From assembly GCF_002258315.1 (NCBI RefSeq), contig NZ_NOYD01000046.1:228688-292687 (forward strand): a stretch of 64,000 nucleotides of DNA, read 5' to 3'. Positions within the stretch are counted from its first letter, which is position 1, and each line of letters opens with the position of its first letter. Below are positions 1-7,742 of the stretch, one piece after another. The stretch comes from Rhodococcus sp. 06-462-5. Its GTDB lineage: Bacteria > Actinomycetota > Actinomycetes > Mycobacteriales > Mycobacteriaceae. The notes below the pieces were generated by a model. The model saw only the letters and a program-made list of their open reading frames with translations. It was not told the DNA's origin and did not search any database. The translations under genes were made by a program, and so were the position numbers.

Positions 1-1
1 C

Positions 2-934
2 GTCGGACTCAAGCCGGGACGCGGACTGGTGCCGTCGGGCCCCACATTCGGCGAACCCATGCACGGGGCAGCGGTGCAGGGCGTCGTGTCGAGGTCGGTG
101 CGCGATACCGCCGCGATGCTCGACGTGTTGGCGGGCGGTGAGGCGACGTCCGACTACCTGCCCGCGCGTCCGGACGGAACGTTCCTGTCCCGAGTGGACA
201 AGGACCCGAAGCCGTTGCGCATCGGAATGTACGCTGTGACATCGGTCAATCCGTCGCCCCACCCGCAGGCCGTCGCCGCGATGGAGTCTGCTGCGAAGGC
301 ACTCACCGAGCTCGGTCACACCGTCGAACTTCTCGACGCCCCGCCCTACGACGACGCGAATCTCAACCGCGAATTCCTGTTGGCCTGGTTCACCTACCTG
401 GCGTGGGAGATGGACGAGGTGAAGCACAGAACCGGTTGCGGCGACGACAGATTCGAGCGGGACACCCGCATCATGGCGGCGCTGGGCAGATCCGCCAGCG
501 GTGTCGACTACCTGGAAGCAGTGGAAGGTCGCCATGTGCACGTGCGTGCGCTGGCCACCTTCTTCGAGACCTACGACCTGCTGCTCACGCCCACTGTCGC
601 GGAGCTCCCCCCGAAGATCGGTGCCTTCGATCTCGCGAAGCCGTTGGAGCTGGCATCGGAGTTGTTGCTGCGCAGCCGAACTGCAGGAATTCTGCGCTAC
701 ACCGGCATCGTGGATCAGATGATCGACGACAACATCTCGTGGATTCCCTACACGCAGCTGGGAAACGTCACCGGGCGTCCGGCGCTGTCGGTTCCCGTGC
801 ACTGGACCCCCGAGGGTCTTCCGATGGGCGCGCACTTCACCGCACCGCTCGGCGGCGAGGCATTGCTCGTCCAACTGGCCGGACAGTTGGAGCGAGCCGT
901 GCCGTGGGCCCACCGCTACGCCGACATCGGTTAG
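2..934 (+). CDS. Amidase, C-terminal part (5' truncated by window)
   Basis: The reading frame is open from the first bases and begins inside an amidase-signature (AS) family protein: the residues GLKPGRGLVPSGP followed by FGEPMHG match the region just after the catalytic serine segment of AS amidases. About 310 residues remain. The Ser-Ser-Lys catalytic triad lies upstream of the window and cannot be checked. AS amidases hydrolyse amides to carboxylate and ammonia. The C-terminal ALSVPVHWTPEGLPMGAHF stretch is also typical of the family. The stop overlaps by 4 bp the stop of the convergent NAD(P)-binding gene. An apparent GTG start at 29 is only an internal valine. Substrate unknown; it is 20 kb from the nitrile genes, so a link with them is not supported. 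Confidence 0.85.
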   Translation, partial: VGLKPGRGLVPSGPTFGEPMHGAAVQGVVSRSVRDTAAMLDVLAGGEATSDYLPARPDGTFLSRVDKDPKPLRIGMYAVTSVNPSPHPQAVAAMESAAKALTELGHTVELLDAPPYDDANLNREFLLAWFTYLAWEMDEVKHRTGCGDDRFERDTRIMAALGRSASGVDYLEAVEGRHVHVRALATFFETYDLLLTPTVAELPPKIGAFDLAKPLELASELLLRSRTAGILRYTGIVDQMIDDNISWIPYTQLGNVTGRPALSVPVHWTPEGLPMGAHFTAPLGGEALLVQLAGQLERAVPWAHRYADIG

Positions 935-1983
935 CGGGTCGCTCCGAGCAGAGCCTTTCCGAGGATGCCCGACGGCCGTTGCCGCACATGGCCGTCGACG
1001 ATGTCGACGACTCCGCCTGCCCACTCGGGATCGGTGTCGGCGGCAGCCTGGGGATCGGCGTGGGCATCGGTGCCCTCCTCGGCGGTGACGGTGATCGAAC
1101 GTTCCAGGGCCTCTCGGACGCTCATCAGCGACGTACCGGGGTCGGCGAACACCTCCGTTGCCGCGTTCCCGCGGCGCACCACCATGTCGTGAGTGAGGCT
1201 GTCGACCAACGAGATCACCGTGCCGGCAGGCATGGCGGTGATCTTGGCGACGGCGCGCCCCACCAGACCGGTCGGCAACAACGGCACCGGAATCTGTACG
1301 CGACGCAGACCGGCGACGCTGCCGTACGCCTGCAGCAGCTCGGGATAGCTCATCGTCTCGGTTCCGCCGATGTCGAACGTTCCCGGGCGTGCGGTGTCGC
1401 CGAGAGCACGGGCGATGATGGCCACCACGTCGACGACGGCGATGGGCTGCACCTGCCTGCGCATCCACGTCGGAATGGGCGTGAGCGGCAGACGCTCGGT
1501 CATCCGTCGCACCAACTCGAACGAGGTCGATCCCGAACCGAGGATGATCGCCGCCCGCAGTGCGGTGGCGTCGACGGAACTGTCGAGGAACGTCTCCTCG
1601 ACCTGCAGGCGGGAGCGCAGGTGATCCGAGAGCGGCGTGCCGTCGTCGGGAATGAGTCCGGAGAGGTAGACGATCCGGCGCACACCGTTGCGTTCGGCCG
1701 CGGCGGCCATGGCCTGCGCGGCATGCCGATCCTTTTCGACGAAATCGCCCTCGTCCATCGAATGCACGAGGTATACGACCGCGTCGACATTCTCGGTCGC
1801 GGTGTCGAAGGTCTCGTGCTCGTCGAGGTCGAAGTGCACGGCGGTGACGTGAGCGCCCCAGGCGAAGCGCGATTTCTTGCTCGGATCGCGCATTGCGGCG
1901 TGCACGTGGTGACCCTGTTCGAGGAGGACCGGGATCAGCCGAGACCCGATGTATCCGGTTGCGCCGGTGACCAGCACTCGCAT
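931..1983 (-). CDS. NAD(P)-binding atypical SDR/NmrA-like protein
   Basis: The protein has 350 residues. The N-terminal MRVLVTGATGYIGSRL is a Rossmann GxxGxxG dinucleotide-binding loop typical of extended/atypical short-chain dehydrogenases and NmrA-like proteins. Residues LVHSMDEGDF and VYLSGL continue the fold, and RQVQPIAVVDVV resembles the central part of 'DUF2867/NAD-dependent epimerase' actinobacterial proteins. I chose the ATG at 1983 because the Rossmann motif begins immediately there; an upstream in-frame start at 2079 would add 32 residues of low-quality sequence running into the next promoter. Divergent from the RsbQ-like gene (80 bp between starts). The substrate is not identifiable; it could be a redox sensor or a lipid/quinone-modifying enzyme. 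Confidence 0.8.
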   Translation of the reverse strand: MRVLVTGATGYIGSRLIPVLLEQGHHVHAAMRDPSKKSRFAWGAHVTAVHFDLDEHETFDTATENVDAVVYLVHSMDEGDFVEKDRHAAQAMAAAAERNGVRRIVYLSGLIPDDGTPLSDHLRSRLQVEETFLDSSVDATALRAAIILGSGSTSFELVRRMTERLPLTPIPTWMRRQVQPIAVVDVVAIIARALGDTARPGTFDIGGTETMSYPELLQAYGSVAGLRRVQIPVPLLPTGLVGRAVAKITAMPAGTVISLVDSLTHDMVVRRGNAATEVFADPGTSLMSVREALERSITVTAEEGTDAHADPQAAADTDPEWAGGVVDIVDGHVRQRPSGILGKALLGATR

Positions 1984-2063
1984 GAGTTTCTCGTTTCTGT
2001 AGACACAGGCAATACCCGGTCGGAGCGGTCTCACTCCCCGGTGTCGGAGGCAGATGGCAGACT

Positions 2064-2870
2064 GTGCGGGTGAGTGCACGTATCAGGAACAACGTCAGGG
2101 TCGTGGGGGCTGTCGACGGGCCCGTGGTGATGCTGGCTCACGGCTTCGGTTGCGACCAGACGCTGTGGCGTTCGGTGACCGATATCCTGGCTCCGAATTT
2201 CTCGATCGTGCTCTTCGATCACGTCGGGTCGGGAGCGTCGGACCCCTCGGCGTGGGATGCCGACAAGTACGCGCCGCTGGACGCCTACGTCGATGACATC
2301 GTCGACATAGTCCGGGAACTCGGCCTCCGTGACGTCACGTTCGTCGGTCATTCGGTGGCGTCGATGATGGGTGTTCTCGCGGTCCAGGCGGCTCCCGAGT
2401 TGTTCGGCAAGCTCTTTCTCCTGACGCCGTCCCCCCGGTACATCGACGACGGTGACTATCGCGGCGGATTCAGCCGCGAGGACATCGACGAGTTGCTCGA
2501 GTCGTTGGACAGCAACTATCTGGGATGGTCCGCATCGATGGCACCGATCGTGGTGAACGCACCGGATCGGCCGGATCTCGAGAACCTGTGGACCGCGAGC
2601 TACTGCCGGTCCGATCCCGAGTGCGCACGGGTGTTCGCCCGCACCACCTTCCTGTCCGACAATCGTGCTGACCTGGCCGGGGTGGCCCTGCCCACGATGA
2701 TCGTCGACTGCGCGCGGGATTCGCTGGCACCGCCTCAGGTCGGCAGATACGTCCACGAGCACATCGCAGGCAGCACTCTGAAGACCCTCGACGCCAGCGG
2801 GCACTGCCCGCACGTCACTCAGCCCGAACAGACCGCCGAGGCGATTGCGACCTTCGTGAGATCGTCGTGA
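2064..2870 (+). CDS. rsbQ: RsbQ-like alpha/beta hydrolase (energy-stress positive regulator)
   Basis: This 268-residue alpha/beta hydrolase closely follows Bacillus RsbQ: AHGFGCDQTLWRSV near the N-terminus, LFDHVGSGASD, nucleophile elbow GHSVAS, then CARDSLAPPQVGRYVHEHI and the catalytic-histidine motif GHCPH at the C-terminus. RsbQ works with the PAS-phosphatase RsbP, probably supplying or processing a small hydrophobic ligand, to signal energy depletion to the general stress sigma factor; plant KAI2/D14 receptors are in the same family. The next gene is the RsbP partner and overlaps by 4 bp (GTGA), indicating translational coupling. The GTG at 2064 is preceded by GGAGG at 2046-2050, a rather long spacing; GTG 2070 is an alternative start. 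The ligand is unknown. Confidence 0.9.
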   Translation: MRVSARIRNNVRVVGAVDGPVVMLAHGFGCDQTLWRSVTDILAPNFSIVLFDHVGSGASDPSAWDADKYAPLDAYVDDIVDIVRELGLRDVTFVGHSVASMMGVLAVQAAPELFGKLFLLTPSPRYIDDGDYRGGFSREDIDELLESLDSNYLGWSASMAPIVVNAPDRPDLENLWTASYCRSDPECARVFARTTFLSDNRADLAGVALPTMIVDCARDSLAPPQVGRYVHEHIAGSTLKTLDASGHCPHVTQPEQTAEAIATFVRSS

Positions 2871-4015
2871 TTCACGAACTCGACATCGAGGACCTGTACG
2901 AGAACGCGCCATGCGGTTACCTCTCGGTTCTCCCGGACATGCGGATCGTGAGACTGAACTCGACGCTGGCGAACTGGCTGGGCTTCGACGTCGACGCCTT
3001 GATCGGTACCGACTTCACTCAACTCCTCACCGCCGGTGGCCGGATCCACTACGAGACCCATTTCGGTCCGATTCTGCGGATGTACGGCCAGCTCGACGGC
3101 ATCGCGATCGACTTCGTGACGTCCGATCGGCGTCGGCTGCCCGTGTTCATGACCGCGAACGTCAAGACCGACGAGAAGGACACGCCGGTACTGATTCGCA
3201 TCACCGCGCTCGACGCCAGGGACCGTCGCACCTACGAACGCGAGTTGCTCGAGTCTCGAACGCGAGCGGAGCTGCTGGCGAAGACACTGCAGCGGTCGCT
3301 GCTCCCTCCTGCCCTGCTGCCGCCGTCGGGAATGACCGCCGCCGCGCACTATCACGCGGCATCGAGCGATGAGGTGGGTGGAGATTTCTACGACCTGTTC
3401 CCGCTGTCGGACGACCGCTGGGGATTCTTCCTCGGCGACGTGTGCGGCAAGGGTGCGTCGGCCGCAGCCGTGACGTCGTTGACGCGGTACACCCTGCGCG
3501 CGGCAGCGGTGTACGACCACGACCCGGTAGCTGTTCTGCACAATTTGGATTCGGTTCTGCGGCAGGAGTTCCGCGAGAACGATGCGCAGTTCTGCACTGC
3601 GGTGTTCGGGGTGCTCAGCCGCTCGGCCGGTGGATTCTTGGTGTCGATGGCCAGCGGCGGTCATCCGCCTCCGCTGGTGATGCGGGCCGACGGCAGCGCG
3701 CACTACGTCCACATGACGGGTGGGCAACTCGTCGGAATTCTGCGTGCCGCTCGCTTCGTGCCTGCCACCGTGACATTGAGCGCAGGCGAGACCCTGATGC
3801 TCTACACCGACGGCCTCACCGAGGCGCGGGTGGGCACCGGTCGATACGACGACGAGGGCGCGCTGCTCGAGTTCGCGAACGCCCACGCCCCGGCGACGCC
3901 CGCGATCATCGTCGAGAATCTGCGAGTCCTACTGAACAGCTTCGGCGACGGATTGGCCGACGACGCAGCAGTGATGGCGCTCGGAGTGTCGTCAGTCGAG
4001 GGCGGCGAGGGCTGA
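2867..4015 (+). CDS. rsbP: RsbP-like PAS/PP2C serine phosphatase
   Basis: The protein has 382 residues: an N-terminal PAS domain (about 1-120, YENAPCGYLSVLPD then NWLGFDVDALIG), a short helical linker rich in Glu/Arg (about 122-148), and a PP2C/SpoIIE phosphatase domain (about 150-378). Metal-binding motifs of the phosphatase are all present: EVGGDFYD, GDVCGKG, SGGHPPP, LYTDGLTEAR and the terminal DDAAVMAL. In Bacillus, RsbP dephosphorylates the anti-anti-sigma factor RsbV under energy stress, which frees the stress sigma factor. Its start codon overlaps the stop of rsbQ. Its 3' end overlaps a convergent STAS gene by 24 bp, so the probable substrate class is encoded next door. The PAS ligand is not predictable. 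Confidence 0.9.
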   Translation: MIHELDIEDLYENAPCGYLSVLPDMRIVRLNSTLANWLGFDVDALIGTDFTQLLTAGGRIHYETHFGPILRMYGQLDGIAIDFVTSDRRRLPVFMTANVKTDEKDTPVLIRITALDARDRRTYERELLESRTRAELLAKTLQRSLLPPALLPPSGMTAAAHYHAASSDEVGGDFYDLFPLSDDRWGFFLGDVCGKGASAAAVTSLTRYTLRAAAVYDHDPVAVLHNLDSVLRQEFRENDAQFCTAVFGVLSRSAGGFLVSMASGGHPPPLVMRADGSAHYVHMTGGQLVGILRAARFVPATVTLSAGETLMLYTDGLTEARVGTGRYDDEGALLEFANAHAPATPAIIVENLRVLLNSFGDGLADDAAVMALGVSSVEGGEG

Positions 4016-4351
4016 CGCCAGATCGGCGTGCAGCGCGAATTCCTGATCGAGACCCATCAGTTTGATCGGGCGGCTGGTGGTCGGCCCATCGGCGACGACC
4101 GAGAACGCGACGGTGTCCCCGTGATCCTTCTGGGTCGTTGCCAGCACGGTCATGGCCGCCGAGGCCAAGAACGAGACCTTGCTCAGATCGATGATCAGTG
4201 CAGCGGGCGTGGTGGAAATCTGGGCGTCGATCGCGCTCGACAATGCGGGGGCCGTGGTGACGTCGAGTTCACCGGCGACCGCGATGACGGCCGCGCGGCC
4301 GTCGTTGCTGGACTGGATGGAAAATCCGGCGGTGTTCGTATCGGCTGGCAT
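3992..4351 (-). CDS. STAS-domain protein (anti-sigma factor antagonist, RsbV-like)
   Basis: A single STAS domain of 119 residues: AGELDVTTAPAL, then LIIDLSKVSFLASAAM, where the serine after FLA occupies the usual phosphorylation site of anti-anti-sigma factors. The ATG at 4351 has AGGAG five bases upstream; a longer TTG-started version from 4408 is less likely. The expected role is partner switching with an anti-sigma kinase, and the convergent RsbP-like phosphatase is an obvious candidate for dephosphorylating it. It also lies 67 bp downstream of an MCE gene on the same strand, so an MlaB-like role with lipid transport is an alternative. No anti-sigma kinase or sigma factor is in the window. 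Confidence 0.8.
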   Translation of the reverse strand: MPADTNTAGFSIQSSNDGRAAVIAVAGELDVTTAPALSSAIDAQISTTPAALIIDLSKVSFLASAAMTVLATTQKDHGDTVAFSVVADGPTTSRPIKLMGLDQEFALHADLASALAALD

Positions 4352-4418
4352 CTGTACTCCTGAATCGTTACCCGCCGCGCTCGTCGACGGGGCATGCGGA
4401 CCATTCAATCAGTAGGTC

Positions 4419-5750
4419 CTATTCGAACGTGACCTGCGTTCCTCTGAGTGCTGGAGCGCCGAGCGTCGTCGTCCAGGACGGCACTGCGTCTGGCTCGATC
4501 CCCGTGGCCCCGCCGTAGACGACGGCCAGGGTCTGCTGCTCGGTGACCGAGTTCGCGTACGACGCGGGCACGGGGGAGAGCTGAGGAACCGGAAGTGACG
4601 GAATGTCCTGTTCGCCGGGGTTTCTCGACGGCACCTGGTACGAGCCGTCGTTGGGGGAGCTGCCCGGGTACTGCGGGAAGTATTCGCCCGACGAGCGGTC
4701 GAGCGAGGAGTAGCAGGTCGGTCCACGGTCCTGCTCGAACAATCTCGGCTCGTCCTGGTTCGGTAGGTACCGACCCTTCGGGTTGACGAACGGCATCGAG
4801 ACGTTGATGCCGGGATACTCGTCGCCGACGCCGGTGACGATCCTGCCGCGTCTGGCACCCTCGGCGAATTGGGCGACGGTGCAGCCGACGGCCGGGGAGA
4901 ACTCGGCGAACACCTCGAGTGCTTCACGGGAATTCGCGGCCAGCCCGATGATGTCCGCGGAGTTGGCATCGAGGAAGTCGGCGGTGGTGTTGGAGGCGGA
5001 TGTCAAAGACGCGTACAGCGACTCGAGGGCCGGTCGCTTCTCGACGACGGTATTTCCGGTGGTCCGTAGGTTGTCCAGTGCGTTGATCAACTCGGGAGCC
5101 GCATCGGAGTAGGTCTGCGAGAAGTCGGCAAGCCCGCGCAGGTCCTCCTGGATTGCGGGCAACTCGGTATTGAGCCCGGCAAAGATGTTCTCGAGTCTGT
5201 CGATCGTGAGGCCGAGTTCCTCGCCGCGTCCGCTCAGGCCCTGGGCGATCGCGCCGAGGGTGTTCGACAGGTCCTCCGGTGGCACCGCCTGGAGCAGCGG
5301 CAACAGGCCGTCGAGTACCTGCCCTACCTCGATGGCGTTGCCGCTGCGATCCTGCTTCAGCACGGTGCCCTCGGTGATCGGCGACCCGGGCTTGCCGTCC
5401 GGCAACACCAACGCGACGTACCGCTCACCGAACAGTGTCTTCGGCAGCAGTCGCGCGGTGGCGTTCGATGGAATCATCTCGGCCATGTCCGGCTCGATGG
5501 CCAACTCCGAGGTGACGACGCCACCGGCCGTCGTCGCCGATCGCACCTCACCGACGATCAGGCCGCGTACCTTGACGTCGGCGTTGCGCGGAAGTGCGTT
5601 GCCGACGCTGTCGGTCTCGAGGGAGACCGTCACCACGTCCTTGAACGTCTTGTTGTACGAGGTGACGCTCCACCCCACGAACACGACGATGAGCACGACA
5701 AGAGCGATTCCGAGGAGTCGGTTCTGTACCGGCGAGGGGGAGCCGGTCAT
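4419..5750 (-). CDS. Orphan MCE (mammalian cell entry / MlaD-type) protein
   Basis: The protein has 443 residues, with one N-terminal membrane anchor (about 12-32, LLGIALVVLIVVFVGWSV), an MCE/MlaD domain (about 38-115, ending LLPKTLFGERYVAL), a long helical region and a Pro/Ser-rich C-terminus. The segment VGCTVAQFAEGARR occurs in actinobacterial Mce proteins. MCE proteins form periplasmic tunnels carrying lipids or sterols to YrbE/MlaE permeases. Canonical mce loci contain two yrbE genes followed by six mce genes; here only one MCE gene is present, with a STAS gene 67 bp downstream and no permease or ATPase nearby. It may join a complex encoded elsewhere. Start: ATG 5750. Confidence 0.85.
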   Translation of the reverse strand: MTGSPSPVQNRLLGIALVVLIVVFVGWSVTSYNKTFKDVVTVSLETDSVGNALPRNADVKVRGLIVGEVRSATTAGGVVTSELAIEPDMAEMIPSNATARLLPKTLFGERYVALVLPDGKPGSPITEGTVLKQDRSGNAIEVGQVLDGLLPLLQAVPPEDLSNTLGAIAQGLSGRGEELGLTIDRLENIFAGLNTELPAIQEDLRGLADFSQTYSDAAPELINALDNLRTTGNTVVEKRPALESLYASLTSASNTTADFLDANSADIIGLAANSREALEVFAEFSPAVGCTVAQFAEGARRGRIVTGVGDEYPGINVSMPFVNPKGRYLPNQDEPRLFEQDRGPTCYSSLDRSSGEYFPQYPGSSPNDGSYQVPSRNPGEQDIPSLPVPQLSPVPASYANSVTEQQTLAVVYGGATGIEPDAVPSWTTTLGAPALRGTQVTFE

Positions 5751-5881
5751 GCGACCGTGGAAACGACAACAGCAGCCATGTCGCGAACCTTAGTGGTACA
5801 CAACGTCACACTTACTACCGAAGATAGGTTTGTGAGATGGACCTAGCACTTCGACAGAAATGTGACGGGCACCACTATTTC

Positions 5882-6337
5882 TCAGTCGGCAATCAAGTGG
5901 GGCGAATGGAACCAGCCGCCCTGTCCGCCTTCTCGCTGCCGGCCGATGACGTATGTCCCCGGCGCGATTCCGGTGGCTCCGTGTTCGGGATGAATGAGGT
6001 ATGCCGTCTGCGAGTTGGTCAGGATGCCCAGGGCCAGACCTCGGACGTCGTGCACGGGGCTGGCCCACGAGCAGACGCCACCATCGGCCACCAGGCTGTG
6101 GGGGTTACCGCCTGCGGCGCTGCGCAGTAGTTCGATTCCCGTCAGCGGCACCTTCTCGCGTCGCGTCTGGCCGGTGGGAACGACTATGCCGTCGAGCAGT
6201 ACGTACGGAACGACGATCAGATCGCCTTGAGCTTGCAGGCCGTCGATGACGGGCACGGAGATCTCCTTGTCGAGATAGTCGAATACGTCGAGGCCGGTGA
6301 GGTCGGTCAGTGCGGACAGTGTGATGTTCGAGTTCAT
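5882..6337 (-). CDS. Uncharacterised protein, partner of the DUF6745-like gene
   Basis: The protein has 151 residues, with no family I recognise. It starts MNSNITLSALTDLTGLDVFDYL and contains VIVPYVLLDG-like hydrophobic stretches, a GGNPHSLVADGG segment and a Trp/Gly-rich end (GGQGGWFHSPHLIAD). No signal peptide or membrane helix is evident, suggesting a soluble cytosolic protein. I chose the ATG at 6337 because AAGGTGA lies six bases upstream; a GTG nine bases earlier has no such site. It is 64 bp downstream of the larger gene on the same strand, so the two probably form an operon. Function unknown. Confidence 0.7.
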   Translation of the reverse strand: MNSNITLSALTDLTGLDVFDYLDKEISVPVIDGLQAQGDLIVVPYVLLDGIVVPTGQTRREKVPLTGIELLRSAAGGNPHSLVADGGVCSWASPVHDVRGLALGILTNSQTAYLIHPEHGATGIAPGTYVIGRQREGGQGGWFHSPHLIAD

Positions 6338-6401
6338 GTGAGTCACCTTGTGTGTGTTGTCGGGGGTGTGTGTCGTCGTGGTGTGGTGTCGTCGTTAGGT
6401 G
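6338..6401. other. Low-complexity AC-rich (coding-strand) spacer
   Basis: The 64-bp spacer between the two uncharacterised genes is strongly strand-biased: the plus strand is almost entirely G and T (for example GTCGTCGTGGTGTGGTG), so the transcript here is A/C-rich and nearly unstructured. No terminator is visible. It probably acts as an unstructured leader for the downstream gene. Confidence 0.5.
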
Positions 6402-7667
6402 TCAGGTTCTGCGGAGTAGCCGGCCGTAGTCGGCTCCGGCCAGGCCGTAGGTCCAGCCCGCGGCGTCGACCGCGGACGAGAACGCGCCGGGGACGCGAAG
6501 TCCGTAGCGTCGGCGCTCGCCGTCACGTTCGCGAGAGCCGTTGACGGCGAGAAGGATTCGACCCTCGCTGCCCCAGCCCGCCGGGGTGGCGAACAGTTGC
6601 AGGGTGCAACCGGGATTGCCCGGATCGGCGTCGGTGTCGACCAGTCGCAAACCGGCTCGGTCGAGATAGTTGTCCCAACCGATTCGTTCGATGGCGCTCC
6701 GTCGGATCTCGACGTTGCGTTCGACGGTGATGCGCTCGACCGTCGGATCGTGGATCACCCACTTGGGAACCACGGTCCCGTTCAGGACATGGACACCGCT
6801 GCCGTCGCTGAACTCGACTGCTGGAGACGACGAATTGTGCAGGCGCACTTCACCGTGCACCGGATTTGGAATGGGCTCGGTGTGCACTGCGGTGGGGCGT
6901 TCGGACATCACTGCGACGTCGTCGAACGCCCACCACCATCCCGTCGATTCGACGAGAGCGGATTGAATGTCGAGAAGTTCGTTGTCCTCGCGCTCGAACG
7001 TGGCGAGGTGAAAGGTGCGATAGATGTCGTAGTAGGCGACGCGATGCGCTTCCTGCTGGCCGTACCAGGTGATACTGCCGAACGAGTGTGGAGCGAGGCT
7101 TCTCGTTGTAGAAGCGACACCGTCGAACAGGCTGGTGCGCAACGAATCCCACACTGTCCGGCGAATGATGGGATCGGGACTGATGCCGGCTCGGGCCGCG
7201 TCCTCCGGTGAACGTGTTGCAACGGTCGTCCGCGCTTCTCGATCGCTCGGCTTGTTCGGATTCTGGTAGAAGTACCACCGCGGCCATTCGATTCTTCGCT
7301 TGTCGATTCGCTCGTCCATTCGTCGACGGGAATTCGACAGCAACGATGCGATGCGTGCAGGTGCTTTATCGGCTATCGCGGCGGTCGTGGGAATGTCGTT
7401 CACCAGCTGCTCTGCCGTGACGAAGGACGCGGCGGCAGCGGGGGACGGTACCCACACGAACTCGGGCGCGTCGAAACCGGCTCTTCGATACAACTGTGCC
7501 ACTGCTGATTCCGCCGTGGTTCTATCGGAAGGACCGGCCTTCAGGCCGTAGCGGAGCCATCGATCGCGCTGCGCGCAGAGCGCACGAATGCTCTCGGCGT
7601 ATTCATCGGGATTGTCACTGAATGTGCCGCGACGGGGGAATGTCGACGGCATCGGCACGGCGCTCAC
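6402..7667 (-). CDS. DUF6745-like protein of unknown function
   Basis: The protein has 421 residues. The central and C-terminal portion (VIHDPTVERITVERNVEIRRSAIERIGWDNYL, then DADPGNPGCTLQLF, ILLAVNGS and RYGLRVP) resembles, from memory, the DUF6745 family found in actinobacteria and cyanobacteria, sometimes fused to leucine-rich repeats. The N-terminal part is helical and Arg-rich with no membrane segment. The GTG at 7667 is used; ATG five codons later is an alternative, and neither has a strong ribosome site. Followed 64 bp later by a second unknown gene on the same strand. No reaction can be proposed. Confidence 0.7.
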   Translation of the reverse strand: MSAVPMPSTFPRRGTFSDNPDEYAESIRALCAQRDRWLRYGLKAGPSDRTTAESAVAQLYRRAGFDAPEFVWVPSPAAAASFVTAEQLVNDIPTTAAIADKAPARIASLLSNSRRRMDERIDKRRIEWPRWYFYQNPNKPSDREARTTVATRSPEDAARAGISPDPIIRRTVWDSLRTSLFDGVASTTRSLAPHSFGSITWYGQQEAHRVAYYDIYRTFHLATFEREDNELLDIQSALVESTGWWWAFDDVAVMSERPTAVHTEPIPNPVHGEVRLHNSSSPAVEFSDGSGVHVLNGTVVPKWVIHDPTVERITVERNVEIRRSAIERIGWDNYLDRAGLRLVDTDADPGNPGCTLQLFATPAGWGSEGRILLAVNGSRERDGERRRYGLRVPGAFSSAVDAAGWTYGLAGADYGRLLRRT

Positions 7668-7742
7668 GTGAGGGAGGCGGTGTCCGCCTTTCCGGTTGTC
7701 ATGAAGAAAAGAGTGGCACGAGAATCGGGTGAGCGCAAGAGG

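Noticed and set aside
2..934. Amidase as part of the aldoxime-nitrile pathway
   Set aside because: It is more than 20 kb from nit-oxd, separated by unrelated operons, and a nitrilase makes an amidase unnecessary.
403..2073. A 556-codon open frame on the plus strand across the amidase end and the SDR gene
   Set aside because: It lies antisense to the NAD(P)-binding gene, which has a clear Rossmann motif, and its translation is Arg/His-rich low-complexity sequence typical of GC-rich shadow frames.
4352..4408. TTG-started longer version of the STAS protein
   Set aside because: The ATG at 4351 has a good AGGAG five bases upstream and begins close to the STAS fold; the extension is low-complexity.
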